Shown: piece after piece, positions 1-6,449 of the stretch | Numbering within the stretch: the stretch's first letter is position 1 | Layout: every line of letters begins with the position of its first letter | Source: an uncultured Lachnospiraceae bacterium | GTDB taxonomy: Bacteria > Bacillota > Clostridia > Lachnospirales > Lachnospiraceae | Assembly: GCA_910577655.1 (NCBI GenBank) | Contig: CAJTOW010000130.1 | Coordinates: 1 to 10,338 of the forward strand | Direction of reading: 5' to 3' | Length of the DNA: 10,338 bases | Program-made: the position numbers and the translations under genes | Notes under the pieces: generated by a model | The model's database searches: none | What the model saw: only the letters and a program-made list of their open reading frames with translations | What the model was told of the DNA's origin: nothing

Positions 1-71
1 TTACATAGCCCACTATGCGCCCTTCATTTGGCCCAAATCTCCCACAAAGCGGAACACACAGGTACCAGAAA

Positions 72-247
72 GCAATTTTCAAACACGCTCTAGGGCTGGG
101 AATCCGGGGGGCGGCTTATGCCACGATCCTGGGACAGTTTGTCATCTTTGTGATCTGTGGGGCATATCTGAGAAAAAGCCGTTCCTTTAAGATCTCCCGG
201 GCAAGCTTTGTGCCGGATCTGGCGCTTTTAAAGCAGGTGATGGCGAT
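72..247 (+). pseudogene. MATE-family efflux transporter fragment
   Basis: The frame that starts at base 15 shows, from base 72 on, a stretch typical of the middle of MATE multidrug/Na+ antiporters: the words LGLGIRGAAYATILGQ followed by a hydrophobic helix (FVIFVICGAYLR) and the segment FKISRASFVPDLALLKQVMA, which in intact MATE proteins links helices halfway through a protein of about 450 residues. Only about 58 residues survive. The homology stops near base 247, where the reading passes out of frame into a kinase-like fragment. The first 70 bases, including the nominal start, show nothing I recognise. I read this as a deletion remnant with no function. The family call is by eye and fairly secure; the exact ends are not. 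Confidence 0.7.
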
Positions 248-250
248 AGA

Positions 251-625
251 GTGGTGGATACAAAAGAGGAAACGGAAGGTGCCATTCTCCAGACATCCCA
301 TCCGGGCGTGATCATTACCATCGCCCGTGAGCATGGATCCGCGGGAAAATATATCGGCCAGCTGGTAGCACAGAAGCTTGGAATTCCCTGCTATGATAAG
401 GAGCTGACAGCCCTGGCTGCCCAGGAGAGCGGACTGGCAAAGGAGTCTATCTCCGGAATTAATTCCGATGAAAATGCAGTCATGCGGGAGCTGTATCTTA
501 GTACCAGCGCGGTATATCAGGCAGTCATTGCCCAGGAAAAGGCGATCAATATGATCGCGGATCAGGGATCCTGCGTTATCGTGGGCCGGACAGCTCTGCC
601 GGAGCATAGGTCACGGCGGGAGTAA
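251..625 (+). pseudogene. Cytidylate-kinase-like domain fragment
   Basis: About 115 residues match the N-terminal half of the cytidylate-kinase-like family. There is a strand plus nucleotide-binding loop (VIITIAREHGSAGKYIG, residues 20-36 of the frame), then LVAQKLGIPCYDKEL and GSCVIVGRTA near base 595. In intact relatives this last motif is followed by DYVL-type residues and the rest of the kinase fold, giving about 200 residues. Here the frame drifts into unrelated residues after base 595 and stops at 625. The loop has GSAGK where GSGGR is usual. It lies in a different frame from the MATE fragment just upstream, with no ribosome binding site. Inference: this and the MATE piece may come from one locus or fusion joined by an internal deletion. 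The truncation point borders the Rpn pseudogene on the other strand. Confidence 0.72.
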
Positions 626-649
626 TCTGTGATTATGTGGCGCGGGTTT

Positions 650-1070
650 GTAAAACGGAATATAAGGGTACAGACTTTTTCAACAATCTTTTCCTTTGTA
701 AATTCCTCTAAAATTACATTGTCCGATTTATAGTCTATCGTCTGCCCATCTGGAAAGGAAAAGGTAATCGTTGTCGTTTTCGGTGTCTGGTCCGTCTTCT
801 TGACATAGATAATTGAAAATCTCGGCATTGGTATTGTAGCATGACCAATATCCCACGATGCAAACTGTCTGGCAACAATAAAAGCGTACTCTGCTATCCT
901 GATTGCCATAGAACCGTCATCATAGCTCTGGCATTCCAAAAGATATATTTCACTTCCTATTCTGATCAGGAAGTCCGAAATCTGTTCCTCTATTTCCTTG
1001 CTGCCGTCTGCTGTTTCATCTTCATTGTCTTAAATACATTGTCATAATCCGGTGTTTTTTCTGCATACAT
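650..1070 (-). pseudogene. Rpn-family recombination-promoting nuclease, broken
   Basis: Rpn proteins (PD-(D/E)XK nuclease/putative transposase family) are usually about 290-350 residues. On the minus strand a start with a good ribosome site (AAAAGGAAG, 1072-1080) opens MYAEKTPDYDNVFKTMK, the expected N-terminus, but this frame stops within 26 codons. The gene resumes in another frame at 1029 with ETADGSKEIEEQISDFLIRI and LLECQSYDDGSMAIRIAEYAF, which hold the catalytic-type ECQ motif. About 35 residues between the two blocks seem deleted. A second lesion is a lost base near 675: after EEFTKEKIVEK the family's RLYPYIPFY is readable only one frame over (YPYIPFYK). Homology ends near 650, so the C-terminal part is missing. 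Clearly inactive; family assignment confident from several motifs. Confidence 0.82.
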
Positions 1071-1090
1071 ATCTTCCTTTTCTTATCTAC

Positions 1091-1119
1091 ATTATACCTA
1101 TCTAATAGCCGAAACGCAA
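1091..1119 (-). promoter_or_regulatory. Probable promoter of the Rpn pseudogene
   Basis: On the minus strand TTGCGT (1119-1114) and TATAAT (1096-1091) are separated by 17 bp, about 20 bp upstream of the Rpn ribosome site. The -10 is perfect and the -35 is weak. It lies just after the lacI-type stop codon, so lacI read-through could also enter the pseudogene; no convincing terminator separates them. Confidence 0.45.
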
Positions 1120-1143
1120 TCAGATTTCTGACCAGGCGAAGCA

Positions 1144-2169
1144 TTAGTCCGTAGTTTCCCGCTCCACAAGAACCGGCTTGACTACCTGGTGGATGGGCTC
1201 TGCCAGGGGGGCCGGTTTTCTTTTTTTGCGCTCTTCCATCTGGGCAACCAGAAGGTCCATGGCCTGGGCGGCGATCTGGTCAATCCGCTGGCCTATGGTA
1301 CTAAAAGGGACAATGGCTTCCGTGGCGATGGGGGAATCATCGAAGCCTATGATCCGGTAGGTGTCCGGCAGATGGCCGTATTTGCGGATGATCAGGTTCA
1401 GGAAGATGTTTGCATGGGTGTCATTGGAGAGGAAGACGCCCTTTTTTTCATTAGGATATTTTTCCTCCAGTGTAGTGAGGATTTCCCCAAGCTGATGGGT
1501 GATCTCCTCGTATTTTTTTCCAAAGGAAGTCAGGAACAGCTCGTATTTCTGGTTATTGTCCTGACAGATATCGAGAAAGCCCTGGATCCGCTGGTAGCCG
1601 GGGGTAGTTCTGGACACCCTCTCGTTGATGTGTACCAGAAGGTCGCATTTGTTTTTGCGCAGCAGACTGGTGGCAAGGACAGCGCCAGTGTAATTGTCTG
1701 TGTTCACGCTGCAGGTGTAGCGGTCTTCCCGCTCGATGGTTACCAGGGGCAGATTGTAGGAGGCCAGCTCCTGGGAAGAGATGGTATGGCTCAGCACGAT
1801 CAGTCCTTCGATCTTGTAAGCCAGCAGCTCCTGGAGATACTGACGTTCAGTCTCCCTGTGCTCATCCCCAGTAAAGACCAGGAATTTGTAACCGTACTTT
1901 TCGTAAGAGGAGAGAAGCTCCTCCAGCATATGGGCATAGTAGTGCATATAGAGATTCGGGATAATGATGCCTACGAACTCGGTCTTTCCGTTGGCAAGGA
2001 TCCGCGCTACCTTGTTCTCTTTGTAATTCAGCACTTCCAGGGCATCGGCGATGATCTTCTGGTTCTCCAGGGTCAGGGAATCCGGATTGTTGAAATACCG
2101 GGAAATAGTGGTCTTGGAGAAGTTGGTGTATTTGGCAATGTCGCTGAAGGTGATATTTTTTTTGGGCAT
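1144..2169 (-). CDS. LacI-family transcriptional regulator
   Basis: A 341-residue protein of normal LacI/GalR length. Residues 8-27 (FSDIAKYTNFSKTTISRYFN) form the helix-turn-helix, with Lys19-Thr20 at the base-reading positions that are Tyr17-Gln18 in LacI. Residues 48-63 (LNYKENKVARILANGKT region) are the hinge with its conserved leucine. From residue 65 (FVGIIIPNLY) to about 325 lies a periplasmic-binding-protein-like sensor domain, with the family word IIGFDDSPIA near the end. The start is supported by GGAGG at 2177-2181. It is transcribed divergently from the hydrolase-PTS pair, and twin ACCGGT operators sit beside both promoters, so it most likely represses that pair and perhaps itself in response to an imported sugar or sugar phosphate. 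The effector cannot be read from the sequence. Family certain; target is inference from position. Confidence 0.93.
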   Translation of the reverse strand: MPKKNITFSDIAKYTNFSKTTISRYFNNPDSLTLENQKIIADALEVLNYKENKVARILANGKTEFVGIIIPNLYMHYYAHMLEELLSSYEKYGYKFLVFTGDEHRETERQYLQELLAYKIEGLIVLSHTISSQELASYNLPLVTIEREDRYTCSVNTDNYTGAVLATSLLRKNKCDLLVHINERVSRTTPGYQRIQGFLDICQDNNQKYELFLTSFGKKYEEITHQLGEILTTLEEKYPNEKKGVFLSNDTHANIFLNLIIRKYGHLPDTYRIIGFDDSPIATEAIVPFSTIGQRIDQIAAQAMDLLVAQMEERKKRKPAPLAEPIHQVVKPVLVERETTD

Positions 2170-2259
2170 GGTAAAACCTCCAAAAGGGTGAAAATTTTAA
2201 TCAATATGAAACATGTTTTTACGGCAGTGTGCTGCCAGAATTTCATCCGGCTATTTTTC

Positions 2260-2288
2260 AGTATATCATTTTTTTTCTTTTCTTTCAA
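2260..2288 (-). promoter_or_regulatory. Promoter of the LacI-family gene
   Basis: On the minus strand TTGAAA (2288-2283) and TATACT (2265-2260) stand 17 bp apart, placing the start of transcription near 2253 and giving a leader of about 80 nt. A small hairpin (GGCAG-TGTG-CTGCC, 2223-2236) lies in that leader. The twin operator at 2292-2313 lies immediately upstream of the -35. Confidence 0.65.
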
Positions 2289-2291
2289 TGA

Positions 2292-2313
2292 TAACCGGTA
2301 AAGTAACCGGTTC
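2292..2313. promoter_or_regulatory. Twin ACCGGT operator beside the lacI-type promoter
   Basis: Two ACCGGT hexamers (2294-2299 and 2306-2311) separated by six bases, each flanked by A/T. ACCGGT is its own reverse complement, with a central CpG as in many LacI-family operators. The same arrangement recurs at 2559-2586. Placed just upstream of the -35 on the minus strand, it suits autoregulation or a looping partner rather than blocking of polymerase. Confidence 0.72.
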
Positions 2314-2321
2314 TATAAAAG

Positions 2322-2492
2322 TTGCATAGTAAGAGTTCAGATAGGTCTGCGCACTTGCTGCTGACCGTACAAAAACGCAATGGCTGGAGGGCATCTGCCC
2401 CATGGCGTAGCGATTCTCATAGGCAGATGCCGTAACAGTTCAAGGGATATCTGAACTGTTACATTGCATAAAAACAGGATCCCATTTTTGTA
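2322..2492. repeat. Cluster of nested inverted repeats between the two operators
   Basis: This gene-free stretch is dense in complementary arms. 2390-2399 (GGCATCTGCC) pairs with 2422-2431. 2432-2442 (GTAACAGTTCA) pairs with 2452-2462. GCAAT at 2377-2381 pairs with ATTGC at 2463-2467. TACAAAAA at 2368-2375 pairs with TTTTTGTA at 2485-2492. Together these could fold as a three-way junction on a closing stem. In addition 2322-2343 matches the reverse complement of 2448-2469 at 18 of 22 positions, so the arm at 2448-2462 has two competing partners. The region lies outside both predicted transcripts, and I found no clear promoter for it. It could be an intergenic repeat element, a protein-binding region in the operator loop, or a structured RNA. 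Pairings were read by eye. Confidence 0.6.
2432..2462 (+). repeat. 31-nt intergenic hairpin, copy 1
   Basis: Perfect 11-bp arms, GTAACAGTTCA and TGAACTGTTAC, enclose a 9-nt loop (AGGGATATC). The total is 31 nt, and related 31-nt hairpins occur at 7165-7195 and 8530-8560. No T-run follows, so it is not a standard intrinsic terminator. Confidence 0.7.
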
Positions 2493-2519
2493 TATAGCGC
2501 TGAAATGTAAAGTGGGGGA

Positions 2520-2548
2520 TTGACCGGGGGCATTAGTAATGGTAAAAT
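2520..2548 (+). promoter_or_regulatory. Promoter of the hydrolase-PTS pair
   Basis: TTGACC (2520-2525) and TAAAAT (2543-2548) are separated by exactly 17 bp, five of six bases matching consensus in each box. Predicted transcription starts near 2555, directly before the palindromic operator at 2559-2586, leaving an untranslated leader of about 185 nt. Confidence 0.7.
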
Positions 2549-2558
2549 ATGAATTATC

Positions 2559-2586
2559 AAGTAACCGGTAACTTTACCGGTTACTT
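2559..2586. promoter_or_regulatory. 28-bp palindromic LacI-type operator
   Basis: Two perfect 13-bp arms (AAGTAACCGGTAA and TTACCGGTTACTT) around a 2-bp centre contain ACCGGT at 2564-2569 and 2576-2581, the same six-base gap as in the operator near 2300. It spans roughly +5 to +32 of the predicted transcript, a standard repressor roadblock position. As RNA it could also form a hairpin at the very 5' end of the message. Confidence 0.82.
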
Positions 2587-2610
2587 AAAAGAAGCACCAG
2601 GTGCGGATAA

Positions 2611-2654
2611 GGCCGGTGGCAACAGCCCAGATGCCCCTTGAAATTGTTACGGCC
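2611..2654 (+). repeat. Leader hairpin, possible decayed repeat copy
   Basis: GGCCG (2611-2615) pairs with CGGCC (2650-2654), extended by AACA (2621-2624) with TGTT (2645-2648) across a bulge. The right arm, TGAAATTGTTAC (2639-2650), resembles the TGAACTGTTAC arm of the 31-nt hairpins, so this may be a diverged fourth copy. It lies in the predicted 5' leader of the hydrolase gene. Confidence 0.35.
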
Positions 2655-2740
2655 AAGGCTTCTGCCGGAGTACTATCCTATGGGCTAATTGGGAAATGCT
2701 ATTTTAAATGATTTAAAAATTCAGTGAAAAGGAGGAAGCT

Positions 2741-3574
2741 ATGGAGATTCAATATCTGGGAACAGCGGCAGCAGAAGGCTGGCCGGCGCTGTTCTGCGAC
2801 TGTGATATCTGCCGGCGGGCCAGACAGGTAGGGGGAAAGGAGCTGCGGACCAGAACCCAGGCCATGGTGGACAGGCGTATTCTGATGGATTTTCCGCCGG
2901 ATACTTACACCCATGCATTGACCTATGGTCTGGAGCTGGGCCAGGTACAGCATCTGCTGGTGACCCACTCCCATATGGATCATTTCTTTCCGGTGGAGCT
3001 GATCCACCGTCATGAGCATTTCGGGCACAATGCAAGGGGGATGCTGCATGTATATGGAAATGCTGCTGTGGAGAAGGCATTTTACGATGCAGTGAACATT
3101 GACCGGTTCAAGGTTCATCCATTGGATGAGAGTGTGAAATTCATCCGGCTGGAGCCCTTTCAGGATTTTGTGGCGGAGGGATATCACATTATCCCGCTTC
3201 CGGCAGATCATGACAAACGGGAGACCTGCCTGATCTACATCATCGAGAAGGACGGCAAATGTCTGTTGTACGGTCACGACACAGGACTGAATCTGAGTCC
3301 TGAAGCCTGGGACTGCATCTTCAGCCACAGGTATGATCTGGTCTCCATGGACGCCACCATGGGGAAGAAGCAGACCGAGTGCTACCATATGGGGCTGCCG
3401 GATGATCTGGAGCTGGTGCGGCGGCTGGAGGAGAAGGGCTGCGTGAGTGAAAGTACTGTCAAGGTGGTCAGTCATTTCTCCCACAACGGGGAGATGACCC
3501 ATGCCCAGCTGGAGGAGTTTGCAGGGGAGCATGGTATGATCGCAGCCTATGACGGAATGAGGGTTGAGTTTTAG
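2741..3574 (+). CDS. Metallo-beta-lactamase-fold hydrolase (PhnP-like)
   Basis: A 277-residue metal-dependent hydrolase, probably cytoplasmic as no signal peptide is seen. Metal ligands are visible: HxHxDH at His76-His78-Asp80-His81, His157 in LPADHD, Asp180 in LLYGHDTG, and a late His245/His248 in VSHFSHNG. An N-terminal CDCDIC cluster (Cys19, Cys21, Cys24) resembles the structural zinc site of PhnP, the phosphoribosyl cyclic phosphodiesterase, and HMG at 216-218 recalls the GHMG-type motif of that group. Known PhnP relatives cleave phosphodiesters, but the substrate here cannot be read. AGGAGG at 2730-2735 supports the start. It lies 115 bp upstream of the PTS permease on the same strand, behind one operator-controlled promoter, so it probably acts on the product of that permease. 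No C-P lyase genes are nearby, which argues against phosphonate use. Confidence 0.88.
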   Translation: MEIQYLGTAAAEGWPALFCDCDICRRARQVGGKELRTRTQAMVDRRILMDFPPDTYTHALTYGLELGQVQHLLVTHSHMDHFFPVELIHRHEHFGHNARGMLHVYGNAAVEKAFYDAVNIDRFKVHPLDESVKFIRLEPFQDFVAEGYHIIPLPADHDKRETCLIYIIEKDGKCLLYGHDTGLNLSPEAWDCIFSHRYDLVSMDATMGKKQTECYHMGLPDDLELVRRLEEKGCVSESTVKVVSHFSHNGEMTHAQLEEFAGEHGMIAAYDGMRVEF

Positions 3575-3689
3575 AGATATATGGCAGCTGGTCTATTGTA
3601 AAAAAATGTGCTTTTGGAATCATATGGGGGAATACACAAAACCGGATTCTCAGAGTCCCCGTGAACAATAACTAATTATGGAGGGAATC

Positions 3690-5651
3690 ATGGATTACAG
3701 AAAGGTTGCAGAGGAAATCTACGAAAAAGTAGGCAAAAAGGAGAATCTGATCTCAGCGGCCCATTGCGCTACCCGGCTTCGCCTGGTGATCGCGGACAAT
3801 GGCAAATGTGACAGTAAGGCAGTGGAGGAAATCGATGGTGTCAAGGGCGTGTTCTTCGCTTCCGGACAGCTCCAGATCATCCTGGGTACAGGCACGGTCA
3901 ACAAGGTGTACGACGAGTTTTTAAAGGTGTCGGGTATGAGCGCTGCCACCAAGGCTGAGGCCAAGCAGGCGGCTGTGGCCCAGCAGAATGTATTCAAGCG
4001 TGCCATCAAGACACTGGGAGACATTTTCGTGCCCATCATTCCGGCTATTGTGGCCAGCGGTTTCCTGATGGGTATCATGGAAGCACTGAATTTCATGGTG
4101 GGAAATGGCTTCGTCACCATGGATACTACCAGTTCGGTCTATGTATTTGCCAAGCTGTTCAGCAATGTGGCTTATGTGTTCCTGCCTATTCTGATTGCCT
4201 ACAGCGCGGCAAGTGCATTTGGCGGCAATCCCTATCTGGGTGCGGTCATCGGTATGCTGATGATCCATCCGGATCTGCAGAATGCCTGGACTGTGGCCAG
4301 CCAGGGAGTGATGGTACGGCAAAGCGTCTGGTTCGGTCTGTATGAGATTGATCTGATCGGTTACCAGGGCCACGTGATTCCAGTCATTATAGCTGTGTGG
4401 GTTATGTGTTTTATCGAAAAACGGCTCCACAAGATTATTCCGGAAATGTTTGACCTGTTTGTGACACCTCTGGTCAGTGTGTTTGTGACCGGATATCTGA
4501 CCTACTCTGTTATCGGCCCGGTCTTTGTTCTGATCGAGAACAGCATCATCAATGGTATCCAGTGGCTGATTGCCCTGCCCCTGGGAATCGGAAGCTTTGT
4601 CATGGGTGCGCTGTATGCGCCTACGGTGGTGGCTGGTGTGCATCATATGTATACCATTATTGATGTGGGACAGCTGGCCCAGTTTGGTGTGACCTACTGG
4701 CTGCCTCTGGCATCTGCGGCTAATCTGGCCCAGGGTGCGGCGACCCTTGCAGTGGCTCTGAAGGCAAAGAACGCAAGAACCAAGTCCATGGCACTGCCCT
4801 CTGCTTTCAGCGCTTTCATGGGAATCACAGAACCGGCAATCTTTGGTGTAAACATGCGGTATTTCAAGCCTTTTATCTGCGGCTGTGCAGGCGGCGCCTG
4901 CGGTGCACTCTTTGCCTCCATCGTGAAGCTGGGCGCCAGCGGTACGGGTGTAACAGGGATCTTCGGAGTACTGCTGTGCCTGAATATGCCGATGCAGTAC
5001 ATACTGATGATGGCTATTGCTATAGGTGTGTCCTTTGTGCTGACATGGATATTCTGGAGTGAGGAAGTGGCAGCAGGCACGGGGTCTGGAAACGTGAAGG
5101 GTGCTGCGGATTCTGGGAAAAAAGCTGGCAGCGGAGCAGAGACAGCGGTTTCAGAGGAAAGATCCGGGAGCGCGGCAGGAACCGCAGGCGGGATCGTTCT
5201 TTATGCCCCGGTGAAGGGAAATATCATTCCCCGAGAGCAGATTCCGGATGAGACATTTGCCATGGGAATCCTGGGCGACGGCGCGGGGATCGAACCAGAG
5301 GTGGGTGAGGTGGTAGCACCTTGCGACGGTGTGATCTCTGCCGTGACAGACACAAAGCACGCAGTAGGCATCACTGGCCCGGACGGCGTGGAGATCCTGA
5401 TCCATGTAGGCGTGGATACGGTAAAAATGAATGGGGACGGATTCCAGCTTTTTGTAAAGGAAGGCGAGGCTGTAAGAATGGGTCAGAAGCTGGTAACCTT
5501 TGATATCAGCAAAATACAGAAAGCCGGATTCAGCTCCACCACAGCCGTATTGATCGCAAATTATGCCAATTATGGAGACTTGAAGCTGGTAAAGACCGGC
5601 CAGACAGAGCAGAAGGAGCGAATGATCACCTTGGAAAACCAGGGAAAATAA
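3690..5651 (+). CDS. PTS permease IIB-IIC-IIA, sucrose/trehalose-type
   Basis: A 653-residue membrane protein that imports a sugar and phosphorylates it with phosphate from PEP via HPr. The IIB domain (about 1-80) has the phosphorylated cysteine in HCATRLRL (Cys26). The IIC domain (about 100-455) has multiple membrane helices and the words PIIPAIVASGFLMG, GVHHMYT and GITEPAIFGVNMRY, typical of the sucrose/trehalose/beta-glucoside branch. A Gly/Ser/Ala/Lys linker at 458-500 leads to a glucose-type IIA domain (502-653) with His557 (KHAVGI) and the phospho-accepting His572 (LIHVGVDTV), spaced 15 residues apart as in glucose IIA. All three domains look intact. I chose the ATG at 3690 because GGAGGG (3680-3685) precedes it; the in-frame ATG at 3678 lies upstream of that site. 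The sugar is unknown: no phospho-glycosidase accompanies it. Confidence 0.93.
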   Translation: MDYRKVAEEIYEKVGKKENLISAAHCATRLRLVIADNGKCDSKAVEEIDGVKGVFFASGQLQIILGTGTVNKVYDEFLKVSGMSAATKAEAKQAAVAQQNVFKRAIKTLGDIFVPIIPAIVASGFLMGIMEALNFMVGNGFVTMDTTSSVYVFAKLFSNVAYVFLPILIAYSAASAFGGNPYLGAVIGMLMIHPDLQNAWTVASQGVMVRQSVWFGLYEIDLIGYQGHVIPVIIAVWVMCFIEKRLHKIIPEMFDLFVTPLVSVFVTGYLTYSVIGPVFVLIENSIINGIQWLIALPLGIGSFVMGALYAPTVVAGVHHMYTIIDVGQLAQFGVTYWLPLASAANLAQGAATLAVALKAKNARTKSMALPSAFSAFMGITEPAIFGVNMRYFKPFICGCAGGACGALFASIVKLGASGTGVTGIFGVLLCLNMPMQYILMMAIAIGVSFVLTWIFWSEEVAAGTGSGNVKGAADSGKKAGSGAETAVSEERSGSAAGTAGGIVLYAPVKGNIIPREQIPDETFAMGILGDGAGIEPEVGEVVAPCDGVISAVTDTKHAVGITGPDGVEILIHVGVDTVKMNGDGFQLFVKEGEAVRMGQKLVTFDISKIQKAGFSSTTAVLIANYANYGDLKLVKTGQTEQKERMITLENQGK

Positions 5652-5717
5652 TTCCTGCGAACGGTGAGTTACAGTTTACAGCCCAATGTCATTAAGACAA
5701 TCGTTTCGATAACAAAG

Positions 5718-5763
5718 AAAAAAGCCCACCTACCATATACAACGCAAACAGGTGGACTTTTTT
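5718..5763. terminator. Probable bidirectional terminator
   Basis: AAAAAAG-c-CCACCT (5718-5731) pairs with AGGTGG-a-CTTTTTT (5750-5763) with one C/A mismatch and an 18-nt loop. T-runs appear on both strands, so it could end the PTS message on the plus strand and, historically, the decayed minus-strand gene at 5780-6207. Confidence 0.7.
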
Positions 5764-5779
5764 CATGTTTCCAATGTCT

Positions 5780-6207
5780 CTAAATACAACAGTAATCAAA
5801 ATTTGAGCCATAGTCAAAAATGTCAATATGGACCTGGCTGCCTGTTTCCAGGTAATCCCGGTGGATCAAAGCGTCCCCGTCCTGCAAAAGGGATAATGCT
5901 TACCCTCCTCAACATGGATGCTCAAAATAACTTCCGGAACAGGGTCTATCCTGGCCTTTACTGCTTCGCTTATTTTTTCGGAATCAACCTTTGCGTTTGT
6001 GAGGCCGACAAGAGTATCATCGTCCGCTACTGCGAAAACAAGTACGCCGCCAACACCGTTGGCAAATGCGCTGACGCTTTTCAGCCAGCTTTTGGGCTTG
6101 ATTTGAAAATTTCTGCTGCTTATTATAACACGACTAACCCCCAAGCGCAAGAATTCCTCCTGCGATTGCAGGAGAAAATGCGGATTTCTATCGAATTTTT
6201 GCTTCAA
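5780..6207 (-). pseudogene. AlbA_2 / RecG-like ATP-binding protein, broken
   Basis: Two blocks of a family normally about 400-550 residues long remain on the minus strand. The first (within 5866-6207) reads KPKSWLKSVSAFANGVGGVLVFAVADD, TLVGLTNAKVDSEKISEAVKARIDPVPEV and HVEEGKHYPF, the Schlafen-AlbA_2 domain at the N-terminus. The second, one frame over (5872 down to 5780), reads ALIHRDYLETGSQVHIDIFD, the conserved (N)A-HRDY start of the C-terminal ATP-binding module. In intact relatives these lie well over 100 residues apart, so a large internal deletion plus frameshift joins them. The first frame then stops at 5866-5868 and the second at 5780-5782. No proper start or ribosome site is seen, and the N-terminus before KPKSW looks foreign. 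Intact members are often accessory or mobile-region regulators. Inactive. Confidence 0.75.
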
Positions 6208-6395
6208 CTAGCCGAGATGACATTTACATCAGTGATAGAAATCGTTTTTGTGAGTTTATGGGCGAAAATATCCTTGACAAATTCACCTCGGCGCGTCCTT
6301 TCCTGCGCCCTTGTGCCGTCTGCGGCCTGACTGACTGCCTGTTGTTTTCAGGGTATCCCCGTTCCTTTACGATACTCTCCTTTTTTCTCTTTATC
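6208..6395. other. Unassigned gene-like remnant
   Basis: No intact gene. The plus strand has an open frame reading DDIYISDRNRFCEFMGENILDKFTSARPF before turning hydrophobic and ending at 6473. The minus strand has one reading GEFVKDIFAHKLTKTISITDVNVISAS, ending at 6208-6210. I do not recognise either. It is probably debris from the same decay that broke the ATP-binding gene. Confidence 0.25.
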
Positions 6396-6449
6396 TTTAC
6401 TTGCCCTTACTGTTTGATGTATAATGGGAATTGTTCAGATGCGTCTGAA
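6396..6449 (+). promoter_or_regulatory. Promoter with operator-like palindrome
   Basis: TTTACT (6396-6401) and a perfect TATAAT (6420-6425) are 18 bp apart, with transcription expected near 6432. Immediately downstream is TTCAGA-TGCG-TCTGAA (6434-6449), a 16-bp dyad placed where a repressor would block transcription, or a hairpin just before the ribosome site AGGAGG (6462-6467). The regulator is unknown. Confidence 0.6.

Noticed and set aside
1121..1134. Terminator after the lacI-type gene (CAGATTTCTG dyad)
   Set aside because: The stem is only four to five base pairs with a tiny loop and no clear T-run.
1189..2301. Long open frame of 370 codons on the plus strand, antisense to the lacI-type gene
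   Set aside because: It overlaps a clear LacI-family gene entirely, has no ribosome site and encodes no recognisable domain; it arises from codon bias of the opposite strand.
2432..2462. Intrinsic terminator
   Set aside because: A good stem, but no T-run follows on either strand and no gene ends next to it; the relatives at 7165 and 8530 also lack T-runs.
2368..2492. Known riboswitch class
   Set aside because: A three-way junction can be drawn, but I could not match the loop sequences to any riboswitch core I know, and the region precedes the predicted transcription start.
2699..3532. 277-codon minus-strand frame antisense to the hydrolase
   Set aside because: The plus strand carries all metal-binding motifs and a ribosome site; the antisense product has no family features.
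3678..3689. Upstream ATG for the PTS permease
   Set aside because: The GGAGGG ribosome site lies between this ATG and the one at 3690, and family proteins begin with MDYRKVAEE-like residues.
5752..6330. 192-codon plus-strand frame
   Set aside because: It is antisense to the recognisable AlbA_2/ATP-binding remnants and begins inside the terminator hairpin.
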